Positions 1 through 8,656 of a stretch of DNA of 64,000 nt are shown in pieces. Both the position numbers and the translations under genes were made by a program. This DNA comes from Hymenobacter busanensis (GTDB lineage: Bacteria; Bacteroidota; Bacteroidia; Cytophagales; Hymenobacteraceae). Each line of letters starts with the position of its first letter. The stretch's first letter is position 1. Location of the stretch: positions 272,618 through 336,617 of the forward strand of contig NZ_VTWU01000007.1 of the NCBI RefSeq assembly GCF_008727865.1. The letters run 5' to 3'. A model generated the notes under the pieces. The model was not told the origin of the DNA and did no database searches. It worked only from the letters and a program-made list of their open reading frames with translations.

Positions 1-10
1 TGGAAAACAA

Positions 11-292
11 TTAGACAATTAAGAACTCTCGTTCTGGGTTGAGCGAATCAATCAACAACTCCTTTTTAGCGCGCGTCCAGCCTTTCAATTCCTTCTCGCG
101 GGCAATAGCCGTCATGCTGCTCTGATGCACTTCGAAATAAACCAGATTGTAGCAGAAATACCGCCCGGCAAAGGTTGCTGGCTGGCCTCGGTTTTCGTAG
201 TGCTGAGCCAATCGAGAGGTCAGATTATTCGTCACGCCAATGTACAGTACCGACTTGGCCGGGTTAGTAGTGATGTACACGTAATACGGCAT
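11..292 (-). CDS. GIY-YIG nuclease-superfamily protein
   Basis: This is a small single-domain protein of about 93 residues. It begins MPYYVYITTN, followed by the signature VLYIGVTNNL, which corresponds to the GIY and YIG strands, and a downstream RLAQHYENR helix that supplies the usual Arg. A conserved Glu-rich segment (AREKELKGW) follows. This is the compact YhbQ/UPF0213-like form common in Bacteroidota. The ATG ending at 292 is chosen over the longer frame to 334 because the domain starts directly there. A role in DNA cleavage or repair is the family expectation; the specific substrate is unknown. Confidence 0.85.
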   Translation of the reverse strand: MPYYVYITTNPAKSVLYIGVTNNLTSRLAQHYENRGQPATFAGRYFCYNLVYFEVHQSSMTAIAREKELKGWTRAKKELLIDSLNPEREFLIV

Positions 293-313
293 GATGACGG
301 TAAAATAAATTCT

Positions 314-417
314 GTCATCCTGAGGCGTAGCCAAAGGACCTTCTCATGGTAAACCGAGCCGTCTTTACGACAGCCGTTCAACTGGCATAAGGTCCTTCGG
401 CTACGCCTCAGGATGAC
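314..417. repeat. REP-like inverted repeat
   Basis: Two 29-bp arms, 314-342 and 389-417, are reverse complements with a single mismatch (left arm starts GTCATCCTGAGG). They flank a 46-bp spacer. The pair lies between the converging 5' end of the GIY-YIG gene and the 3' end of rlmD. It resembles dispersed REP-type palindromes of Hymenobacter-like genomes and could also act as a terminator hairpin. Confidence 0.7.
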
Positions 418-443
418 GAATAACTTCTATGCTGGCTTCCGTT

Positions 444-1856
444 CTACTTCAGCTCCAGCAGCACCACGTTTTCTACGTGGTGGGTGTGCGGGAACATGTC
501 CACCGGCTGCACGCGGGTTACGCGGTAGGTATCGGCCAGCAGCTCCAGGTCGCGGGCCTGGGTGGCGGGGTTGCAGCTTACGTACACCACGCGCGGGGCG
601 CGCAGCTCGATGAGGCGCTGCACCACGTCGGGGTGCATGCCGGCGCGGGGCGGGTCGGTGATGATGACGTCGGGGCGGCCGTGCTCGTCGGTGAAGTCCT
701 TGGTGAGCACGTCCTTCATGTCGCCGGCGTAGAATTTGGTGTTCGGCACGCCGTTGATTTCCGAGTTCAGCTTAGCGTCTTCAATGGCCTGCTCCACGTA
801 CTCGATGCCGATGACCTCGCGGGCCTGCTTGGCCACAAAGTTGGCAATGGTACCAGCGCCGGTGTAGAGGTCGTACACCAGCTCGGTACCCGTCAGGCCG
901 GCGAAGTCGCGGGTGATTTTGTACAGCTCGTAGGCCTGCTCGGAGTTGGTTTGGTAAAACGACTTCGGCCCCACGCGGAAGCGCAGGCCTTCCATCTCTT
1001 CGTGGATGTAGGGCAGGCCCTTGTAGCACACCACGTCCAGGCCGTCGAGCGAGTCGTTGCCCTTGTCGTTGAGCACGTAGTTCATCGACGTGACTTCCGG
1101 GAACAGCTCCAGCAGGTGGTCGAGAATGACGGGAATGAGCTGGTGCTGGCGGTAGAACACGGCCACCACCATCAGCTCGCCGGTGCTCTTGGCGGTGCGG
1201 ATGGTGAGCGTGCGCAGCAGCCCGGTATGCTTGAAGAGGTTGCCGAAGCGCAGGTTGTTCTGGCGGGCGTAGTCGCGGAAGGCCAGGCGAATCTGGTTGC
1301 TTGGGTCGGGCTGCAGCCAGCAGTGCTGGATGTCGATGATCTTGTCGAAACGGCTGGGCAGGTGGTAGCCCAGCACGCGGCGGTCGTACTGCTGCGTTTC
1401 GTCCGCAATCTGCTCCGAGGTCAGCCAGCCATTGTAGCTGAAGGTGTATTCGAGCTTGTTGCGGTAGTAGGTCGTCTCCTTCGAGCCGAGGATGGGCATG
1501 ATGTCGGGCAGTTCCACTTTGCCGATGCGCTGCAAGGTGTCGCTCACCTGCTGCTGCTTGTACTGGAGCTGGGTTTCGTAGCCCAGGTGCTGCCACTTGC
1601 AGCCGCCGCAGGTACCGAAGTGAATGCAGAAGGGCTGCACGCGCAGCTCGGAGTACTTGTGGAAGTGCACGGGCACGGCTTCCAGGAAGCTCTTTTTCGA
1701 CTTGGTGATGCGCAGGTCGACCACGTCGCCGGGCGCTACGCCCGAGACGAAGATGACCAGGTTGTTGTGGCGCACCAGGCACTTGCCTTCGGCGACCATG
1801 TCTTGAATGACCACTTCGCGGAGGTCCTCCGCGGGGATTTTCTTCGGGTTGGGCAT
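444..1856 (-). CDS. rlmD: 23S rRNA (uracil-C5)-methyltransferase RlmD
   Basis: This is a TrmA/RumA-family SAM-dependent enzyme that makes m5U in 23S rRNA. An N-terminal TRAM domain occupies roughly residues 10-70. An iron-sulfur cluster motif follows with Cys77, Cys83 and Cys86 (CIHFGTCGGC) and a later Cys in HCW. The SAM-binding loop reads DLYTGAGT, and the catalytic Cys sits in YVSCNPATQARDL. The length of about 470 residues is normal. The ATG ending at 1856 is preferred; a GTG four codons upstream (1868) is also possible. Which uridine is modified cannot be told from sequence, so the symbol follows the usual annotation of this subfamily. Confidence 0.9.
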   Translation of the reverse strand: MPNPKKIPAEDLREVVIQDMVAEGKCLVRHNNLVIFVSGVAPGDVVDLRITKSKKSFLEAVPVHFHKYSELRVQPFCIHFGTCGGCKWQHLGYETQLQYKQQQVSDTLQRIGKVELPDIMPILGSKETTYYRNKLEYTFSYNGWLTSEQIADETQQYDRRVLGYHLPSRFDKIIDIQHCWLQPDPSNQIRLAFRDYARQNNLRFGNLFKHTGLLRTLTIRTAKSTGELMVVAVFYRQHQLIPVILDHLLELFPEVTSMNYVLNDKGNDSLDGLDVVCYKGLPYIHEEMEGLRFRVGPKSFYQTNSEQAYELYKITRDFAGLTGTELVYDLYTGAGTIANFVAKQAREVIGIEYVEQAIEDAKLNSEINGVPNTKFYAGDMKDVLTKDFTDEHGRPDVIITDPPRAGMHPDVVQRLIELRAPRVVYVSCNPATQARDLELLADTYRVTRVQPVDMFPHTHHVENVVLLELK

Positions 1857-2014
1857 TACATCGTTCACGGGTGCAAAGATAAACCACGGATGCGAGCGGA
1901 TTTTTCTGGATTTCGCGGATTTTGTGGACGGCCCGGGCTGCTGCTCGAACCGCTGGTATACCTGATGAACAAGCTATAAACGGGTTTCCGCTCGTGTAAG
2001 AAGGTGCTTTAGTA

Positions 2015-2234
2015 GCTTCGATTGGTTCTACATCCGTTTCGCGTGTTTCTACGTTGGTCTTGTCCGCTTCTAAGACGGTTTCGCAGCTTCTAAGAGTCTT
2101 TCGGCCGCTTCTAAGACCGTTTCAGTTGTTACCAAGAAGCCTCCGGTTGGTTCTACATCCATTGTGGGGCTTCTAAGTAGGTTTCTGTTGCTTCTAAGAC
2201 GGTTTCGCGCACTTCTAAGCAGCTTTCGTCCCTG
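2015..2234. repeat. Degenerate ~21-bp tandem repeat
   Basis: About ten imperfect units run head to tail in the gap between rlmD and the adhesin gene. The core is CTTCTAAGACGGTTTCG followed by a variable triplet or so. The best copies start near 2067, 2087, 2108, 2171, 2193 and 2214. Units at both ends decay to TTCTACATCC variants. The array has no reading frame worth calling. Confidence 0.75.
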
Positions 2235-2283
2235 CCAGCCCGGTATAGAAAAGGGCCTTCGAGCGAGTTGCTGATGCGGGCAT

Positions 2284-2320
2284 AAAAAAAGGCCGCCCGG
2301 AAGCTCCGGGCGGCCTTTTT
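2284..2320. terminator. Bidirectional rho-independent terminator
   Basis: A 10-bp perfect GC-rich stem (GGCCGCCCGG / CCGGGCGGCC) with a 5-nt loop is flanked by seven A on the left and five T on the right. It can therefore stop transcription in both directions. It lies 16 bp past the stop codon of the giant adhesin gene at 2336. Confidence 0.9.
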
Positions 2321-2335
2321 AGAATAGCGAGGTTC

Positions 2336-5300
2336 TTACTTCACCACTTCAAACGTGCCGCGGGTTACGGTGCCGTTGGCTTGCTTGAAGAGGAAATAGT
2401 AGGTACCGGCCGGCTGGTCGGGCGCGTTCCAGGTGTTGAGGTAGTTGGTGGTTTTGTACACCTCGCGGCCCCAGCGGTTCAGAATCGTGAGCGTGTTGCC
2501 GGGGTAGAGCTCCACGCTGCGGATGTAGAACGTCTCATTCAGCCCGTCGTTGTTGGGGGTAATCACGTTGAAGAACTCCAGCTTGTTCTCGAAGCTGGCA
2601 TCGGCCCCGTTCGACCACGCCGTGCGGGCCTGGGCGTCGGTGCTGATGGCCTTCACGCGGAAGCTCTGCGCAAAGCCGGCTCGCGACGAGGCAAACTCCT
2701 CGGTGTAGGTGGCAGCGGCCGTAGCCGGTACCGTTTTCACCAGCTCCAGGGCGCCGCCGTCGGCCTGGCGGTACAGCTCGTACTGCTTCACGGGGAAGCC
2801 CGCGTAGGCGTTCCAGCCCACTTTCACCGTGCCCTCGGCCCGGCCCGCGCCGGGTTCGGTGCTTTGGATGGTGGCGCGGATGGTGGTGTGCTGGGTGCTG
2901 CTGAGCAGGGTGCCGCAGGCGTTGGTCAGTTCCACGCGGTAGTCGTACGACTTGGCATCGGCATCCACGCCGGTATCGGTGAAGGAGGTAGCCGTGTTCG
3001 GAGCCGTGCCCACCTGAGCGAAGGTGCCCGTGCCAGCGTCGCGGCGCAGGATGCGCACCTGGTTGGTGTTGCCGGCGTTGTTGGGCACGCTCAGGGCCAC
3101 CACCACTTTCCGGTCGTCGGTCTGGTCGACGGAGGCCGTGTTCAGGGCCACGGTGGCGTTGTCGAGCGGCAGGGTAATGGTGGTAGCCGGGCCGGCGCAG
3201 CCGAACTGCGAGGTTTCCTGCACCACCACGGTACGCGAGGCGGCCGTCGGGTTGAAGTTCACCGTGATGCTGCCCGTGCCGTTGCCGCTGACGATGGTAC
3301 CGCCCGTTACCGTCCACTGGAAGGTGCTGCTGCTGCTGGCGTTGTTGATGGTGTAGCTCAGGCCGCTGAGGGACTCGGGGCAGAGCTGACGCGGACCCAC
3401 CACGGTGGCGGCGGCAGGCAGCGGATCAACGGTAAACGGATGGCTGGCCGCCAAGCCCTGGCAGCCCGCGGCGTTGGTTTCGCGGGCCGTGAGCAGGTAC
3501 GTGCCCGGGGCCAACGACGGCAGCGAGACGGTGATGCCCGTTACACCGGGAATTACCACGTTGTTCAACGACCATTGGTAGAGGCCGTTGCTGACGCGCG
3601 GCAGGGTGAAGGTAGCCGTGGTACCCGTGCAGAAGCGCGTGGGACCCACCAACTGCTGCAGCACCGGCGAGGGGTTCACCGTTACGTAAAGCGTATCGGA
3701 TACGCCCAAGCAGCGGATGGTGCCGCCGGCCGTAGAGCTGTTTTCCGTCACCACAATCTTGTTGATGCCGGGACGTGTCCACTGCACTTGCACCGAGGCC
3801 AGGTTGGTGCTGACCTGGGTGCCGCCGATGATCTGCCAGGAATACACCGAGCCGTTGGTGTACTGGGTCTGGTAGGTGAAGGGGCCTTCGGCCTGGCACA
3901 CCTGCAGCGGACCAGCCGGTTTCTGGGTAGCCAGAATTTGGTTGATGCGCACCGGGAATACCACCGTGTCGGACGAGCAGCCGAACTGGTTCAATTGGAA
4001 GGCTTCCACCTTGGCCGTGGTCGAAGCACCCTGCCAGTCCACCGTAATGGCGGGCGTGCCCTGGCCGCTGACGATGGTGCCGCCCGTTACTTTCCACTGG
4101 TAGGCGGTATTGCGCGGGTTGCGGATGGTGTAGGCCACGCCCGTTACCTGCGGGCACACCGAGGCGCTGCCCTGGATGCTATCCGTGGCCGGGCGCGGGT
4201 TCACCGTCACCAGTACCTGGTCGGTGGCGGTGCAACCCTGCGGGTTGGTAGCGGTGACGGTGTAGGTAATGGTTTGAGCGGTGGCCACGTTGGCCGTAAA
4301 CGTGGGCTGGGCGGCGGTGGCGCTGCTCAGGTTGGCAGCAGGGCTCCACTGGTAGGAGTAGCCCGCCAGTGCCGGCGTGCCCAGGCGCGTCGACTTCTCC
4401 GAGCACAGCGTCGCGTCGACCCCGGCATTGACTACGGCGGCCGGATTCACAGTTACATCAATTGTGTCGCGGCTCACACAGCCGGCCAGCGTGGTTGCCG
4501 TCAGTACGTAGCGGGAGACAAGGGGGCTGGCGGTAGTGTTGGTGAGGGTAACAGAAGTAAACGAAGCTGTGGGACCGGCCACGCCGGTAGTCGGGCTCCA
4601 GGCAAACGTGGTGCCGGTGGGGTACAAGGCCGTGGTGCCGATGGGGGTGCTCTGGCCGGAACACACGGTTTTGTCGGTGCCGGCAAAAGCCACCACCTTC
4701 GGGTTCACGGTTACCTCTACCGTGTCACGCGCTACGCAGCCCAGGGTGGTAGTTGCCGTCAGCACGTACTTCGTTACCAGCGGCGCGGTAGAGACGTTGG
4801 AGACGTGCGTGAGGGTAACGGCCGAAGTGGCCGAGGTCGGGTTAGCCAAGCCAGTAGTCGGACTCCATTGATAGGTGGTGCCCGCTATTACCGAGGCCGC
4901 GTTGCCCAGCAGGGCGGTGCCGCCCGAGCAGAACGTCGCGTCGGTGCCGGCGCTGGCCACGGCGGCCGGGTTCACCGTCACGGTTACCTGGGAGGTGGCG
5001 CTGCAGCCTTCGGCCGTGGTAGCCGTGAGGGTGTAGGTAAACGTCAGCGGGGCGCCGGTGGGGTTAGTGGTGGCCGAGAAGGTTGGCTGCGCAACGGTCG
5101 GGTTGCTAAGTGCCGTCGACGGGCTCCAGGAGTAGGTGTAGCCGGGCAGCGGCGCCGAGCCCAACTGCCGGGATTCACCCGAGCAGAGCGTCAGGTTGGG
5201 GCCGGCAGCGGCCACAGCGGCCGGGTTCACCGTCACCACCACTTGGTCGGTGGCAGTGCAGCCTTCGGTCGTGGTTACGGTCAGGGTGTAGGTAGTCGAC

Positions 5301-8300
5301 TGCAGGGTAGTGCCGGTATTGGTCAGCGTCACTTGCGGGCGGGCCGTAGTAGCGCTGCTCAGGCCCGTGGCCGGGCTCCAGGCATACGTAGAGCCGGCGG
5401 TGGCTGCCGTACCCAACTGGACGGAAGCGCCCGAGCAGAAGGCCACATCGGCGCCAGCTTGCGCAATGGCGGCCGGGTTTACCGTTACCGTTACCTGGCT
5501 GGTGGCAGTACAGCCCTCCGGCGAAGTGGCCGTAACGGTGTACGTCTGCACGGTGGGAGTGGAGCCGGTGGTCAGTGTCACCGTCGGTTGCGCGGCGGTG
5601 GCGCTGCTGAGGCCGGCAGCGGGACTCCACTGGTAGGTGTAGCCCGGCAAGGCGGGTGTGCCAATTTGCGTGGTGGTGCCCGAGCAGAACGCGCGGGACG
5701 GACCGGCAGCGGCCACAGCGGCGGGGTTCAGGGTCACGGTCACCTGGTCGGTAGCGGTGCAGCCCTGGGTCGTAGTCGCCGTTACCGTGTAGGTAAAGGT
5801 TTGAACCGTGCCGGTTGTGTTCGTGAGCGAGAAGGTAGGCTGGGCGGCGGTGGCGCTGCTCAGGCCCGTGGCTGGGCTCCACTGGTAGCTCTGGCCAAAG
5901 GCCGCAGCCGTGCCGAGGGCGGCCGAAGCACCCGAGCACAGCGTGGCATCGGCGCCGGCGTTGGCCGAAGCGGCCGGGTTCAGGGTCACCGTTACCTGGT
6001 CGGTAGCGGTGCAGCCCTCTGCCGTCGTAGCCGTGACGGTGTATACCGTCGTAAGCGGCGCCGAACCCGGACCCAGCGTCTGGCTGAAGAAGGGCTGAGC
6101 TATGGTGGCGTTGCTTAGGCCGGTGGCCGGGCTCCACTGGTAGCGGTAGCCCGCGCGAGCTAGGGCGCCAAGCTGGACCGTAGCACCCGAGCAAAGACTT
6201 AGATCTGAGCCTGCCTCGGCTACGGCAGCCGGGTTCACCGTCACCGTTACCTGGTCGGTGGCGGTGCAGCCTTCGGCGGTAGTCACGGTTACGGTGTAGG
6301 TAAACGACTGCGTGGCAGAGGTGGTGTTAATCAGCGAAACCGTGGGCTGGGCCACCGTCGGGCTGCTCAAGCCGGTAGCGGGGCTCCACTGATAGGAGTA
6401 GCCCGGCTGCGGAGCCGCGCCCAATTGGGCCGAAGCGCCCGAGCAGAAGCTGGGGTCGGTGCCGGCATTGGCCACGGCCGCGGGGTTCAGGGTCACCGTC
6501 ACCTGGTCGGTGGCGGTGCAGCCCTGGCCCGTGGTGGTGGTTACGGTGTAGGTAATGGTTTGCGGGGCCGAGCCGGGCGCCAGCGTTTGGCTGAACGTAG
6601 GCTGGGCAGCGGTGGCGCTGCTCAGGCCGGTGGCCGGGCTCCACTGGTAGGTTTGGCCCGCTACCGAGGCTGCACCAAGCGTAACCGAAGTACCCGAGCA
6701 CACGGTGGCATCGGCTCCGGCATTGGCCACGGCTACCGGGCTGACCGTTACGGTAATTTGCCGGGTGTCGGTGCAGGTGCCGGTGGTGCTGGTTACGGTG
6801 TAGGTAGTGGTTTGAGTAGGCGAAACGCTGATGCGCGGCCCCGTGAAGGTTTGCGAGCCGGCGGTCCACACGTAGGTGCCGCTGCCGCCCGTTACCGTCA
6901 GAATTGCCGACTGACCCAGGCAGATGCTGGTGTTGCCGCTCACGGCCAGGGTGCTGGCCGGCTGAATCTGAATGTCGCGGCTTACCGAGTCGCTCAAACA
7001 GCCGAATGCGGAAACGTTCTTGAGCGTGATGCGGCCCTGGCCGGTGTTGCTCCACAACACCTGCACGTTGTTGCCGGTGGCGGGGCCCTGAATGGTGCCG
7101 CCCGTTACGCGCCAGTTGTAGCCGCCCGTGGGAACCGGCCCCACGGCGGTGTAGGTGCGCACCACCGTCCGGTCGCAGATGGTGGTGTCGCCGTTAATGC
7201 GCGTGGGCGCGGCGGCTTTGTTCACGAAAATCTGGAACACGTCGGCCACCAGCTTAATCGGGCAGCCGTTGTCGGTAGCCGTAATCGATACGTCGTAGGG
7301 CGTGGGGCGGCCGTCGCCGCAACGGGCCGTGAAGCGGAATACCCCGCTGACGTTGCCGCCCGTGCCCGTAACCGAAGCGTTGCCGACGCTACTGCCTGCC
7401 GGAACTACGCCTTCCTGGTTGTTAAACGTTGCGTTGAAGCCCCCGGCGCCATCGAGCAGGACGCTGCCGGCGCGCAGGTTTAGGTTGTTGCCGTCAGCGT
7501 CGGTCGCGGCAACGGGGAAGCTGATGGTTTCGCCTTCTTCCAGCGTAAAGGTGCGCTGACTAGTGCTGGCGGGCGTAAGCTGCGGGGCGTTGTTGGGCGG
7601 GCATGTTCGCGACACCAGCTGCACGTCGCGCCTGGTTACGCCTACTAACACCTCCGTGCCGTTGATGCGGCGGTATTCGCGCACGTCAACCGCCACGGCG
7701 TATTCGCCAATCTGCGGAGCGGCGTACTTCGAGAGGCCGGTGCTGGCATTGAGCGAAGCGTAGCTGCCCGCGCCGGGGCCGAACGGCTGCGCCGCGCTGA
7801 AGCCGGTGTTGTAGGTGGCCGGGGTAGGAGGAGGCGTGAAGGTACCGGGCGGAATAACCCCGCCCGAAGGCGTACCAAACGAGTAAATCAGACGGTCGCC
7901 GTCGGCATCCACGGCGTTGTTGAGCACCAGGCTCGTGTCGCCCTGGCAGATGATGGCCACGGCGGTATCGGCAAACGTGGGCGAGCTGTTGGGAATCAGC
8001 GGCGGGGCCATTTCCATGTACAGCGTCATGCGGGTGCCGCCCGAGTTGGCAATGTTCTCGAGGCCATCGTTGCGGGCGTTGTCGGAATACACCGCGTAGT
8101 AGCCGGCAAACGAGAGCGGCAGGTTCACGATGGTGGTGTAGCGCGTAATGCGCACCGGAATGTTGCCGTTGGGAATGGTGCAGCCGCTGGGTGTGGGCGG
8201 CAAGGCCACCACCGAAGCACCCCGGGCAATGCACAGGTCGTTGGCATTGTCGACGGCCATGTTCGGCGGTGCCGGGCTGCAGGTCGGCCCGTTCACGGCC

Positions 8301-8578
8301 GTCATCGGAATGCGGACGTTGCCCTGGGAGCGGTTGTAAATAGCCACTTCCACGGCGGGGCGGGTCCCGTTGATACCGCCTACCCCCAGCCCCCGGACGT
8401 TATCGGTGTAAATCGTCACGGTCACTTCGTAGCGGAACGGCGCGGCGGCCGGGCCGTTGGCATCGAGGTAACGATACGTCATTTCGCCGCCCATTAAGTG
8501 GGAAGCCGCTGCCTGGCCCGTGGCAAGGCCCAACAGCGCAAGCAGCACCAGCAAGCTGCGGAGTAGAGTTGTTCGCAT
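2336..8578 (-). CDS. Giant repeat adhesin with CHU_C-type C-terminal domain
   Basis: This predicted secreted protein has about 2080 residues. The ATG ending at 8578 is chosen because it opens directly into a signal peptide (MRTTLLRSLLVLLALLGLA, then AAAS); the frame runs 24 codons further up with no such signal. After a Bacteroidota-specific N-terminal region come Ig/PKD-like domains. Then come ten tandem units of about 80-85 residues, encoded roughly at 4200-6760, each opening NPAAVANAG...CSG and containing YQWSPATGLSSATAAQP. Further PKD-like domains follow, then a fibronectin-type region. The C-terminus (ITPNNDGLNETF ... LNRWGREVY ... GTYYF) is the gliding-motility-associated tail used for T9SS export. 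A surface adhesin role is inferred from this design. It ends at a strong terminator and probably shares a transcript with the upstream gene, 78 bp away. Confidence 0.9.
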   Translation of the reverse strand: MRTTLLRSLLVLLALLGLATGQAAASHLMGGEMTYRYLDANGPAAAPFRYEVTVTIYTDNVRGLGVGGINGTRPAVEVAIYNRSQGNVRIPMTAVNGPTCSPAPPNMAVDNANDLCIARGASVVALPPTPSGCTIPNGNIPVRITRYTTIVNLPLSFAGYYAVYSDNARNDGLENIANSGGTRMTLYMEMAPPLIPNSSPTFADTAVAIICQGDTSLVLNNAVDADGDRLIYSFGTPSGGVIPPGTFTPPPTPATYNTGFSAAQPFGPGAGSYASLNASTGLSKYAAPQIGEYAVAVDVREYRRINGTEVLVGVTRRDVQLVSRTCPPNNAPQLTPASTSQRTFTLEEGETISFPVAATDADGNNLNLRAGSVLLDGAGGFNATFNNQEGVVPAGSSVGNASVTGTGGNVSGVFRFTARCGDGRPTPYDVSITATDNGCPIKLVADVFQIFVNKAAAPTRINGDTTICDRTVVRTYTAVGPVPTGGYNWRVTGGTIQGPATGNNVQVLWSNTGQGRITLKNVSAFGCLSDSVSRDIQIQPASTLAVSGNTSICLGQSAILTVTGGSGTYVWTAGSQTFTGPRISVSPTQTTTYTVTSTTGTCTDTRQITVTVSPVAVANAGADATVCSGTSVTLGAASVAGQTYQWSPATGLSSATAAQPTFSQTLAPGSAPQTITYTVTTTTGQGCTATDQVTVTLNPAAVANAGTDPSFCSGASAQLGAAPQPGYSYQWSPATGLSSPTVAQPTVSLINTTSATQSFTYTVTVTTAEGCTATDQVTVTVNPAAVAEAGSDLSLCSGATVQLGALARAGYRYQWSPATGLSNATIAQPFFSQTLGPGSAPLTTVYTVTATTAEGCTATDQVTVTLNPAASANAGADATLCSGASAALGTAAAFGQSYQWSPATGLSSATAAQPTFSLTNTTGTVQTFTYTVTATTTQGCTATDQVTVTLNPAAVAAAGPSRAFCSGTTTQIGTPALPGYTYQWSPAAGLSSATAAQPTVTLTTGSTPTVQTYTVTATSPEGCTATSQVTVTVNPAAIAQAGADVAFCSGASVQLGTAATAGSTYAWSPATGLSSATTARPQVTLTNTGTTLQSTTYTLTVTTTEGCTATDQVVVTVNPAAVAAAGPNLTLCSGESRQLGSAPLPGYTYSWSPSTALSNPTVAQPTFSATTNPTGAPLTFTYTLTATTAEGCSATSQVTVTVNPAAVASAGTDATFCSGGTALLGNAASVIAGTTYQWSPTTGLANPTSATSAVTLTHVSNVSTAPLVTKYVLTATTTLGCVARDTVEVTVNPKVVAFAGTDKTVCSGQSTPIGTTALYPTGTTFAWSPTTGVAGPTASFTSVTLTNTTASPLVSRYVLTATTLAGCVSRDTIDVTVNPAAVVNAGVDATLCSEKSTRLGTPALAGYSYQWSPAANLSSATAAQPTFTANVATAQTITYTVTATNPQGCTATDQVLVTVNPRPATDSIQGSASVCPQVTGVAYTIRNPRNTAYQWKVTGGTIVSGQGTPAITVDWQGASTTAKVEAFQLNQFGCSSDTVVFPVRINQILATQKPAGPLQVCQAEGPFTYQTQYTNGSVYSWQIIGGTQVSTNLASVQVQWTRPGINKIVVTENSSTAGGTIRCLGVSDTLYVTVNPSPVLQQLVGPTRFCTGTTATFTLPRVSNGLYQWSLNNVVIPGVTGITVSLPSLAPGTYLLTARETNAAGCQGLAASHPFTVDPLPAAATVVGPRQLCPESLSGLSYTINNASSSSTFQWTVTGGTIVSGNGTGSITVNFNPTAASRTVVVQETSQFGCAGPATTITLPLDNATVALNTASVDQTDDRKVVVALSVPNNAGNTNQVRILRRDAGTGTFAQVGTAPNTATSFTDTGVDADAKSYDYRVELTNACGTLLSSTQHTTIRATIQSTEPGAGRAEGTVKVGWNAYAGFPVKQYELYRQADGGALELVKTVPATAAATYTEEFASSRAGFAQSFRVKAISTDAQARTAWSNGADASFENKLEFFNVITPNNDGLNETFYIRSVELYPGNTLTILNRWGREVYKTTNYLNTWNAPDQPAGTYYFLFKQANGTVTRGTFEVVK

Positions 8579-8656
8579 ATAAGCAGAGGAGAAAAGCAAG
8601 GAAAAATGGCCGGACGCCGCTCGCCCGCGAGCAGCATCCGGCCACGGCAAGGAGAG

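Noticed and set aside
429..1979. 516-codon + strand frame opposite rlmD
   Set aside because: Antisense shadow of a clear methyltransferase with FeS and SAM motifs.
2381..6118. Long + strand frame of 1245 codons opposite the giant adhesin
   Set aside because: It is the antisense of a GC-rich tandem-repeat gene; its translation is Gly/Arg/Ala-rich with no motif, while the - strand frame has a signal peptide and sorting tail.
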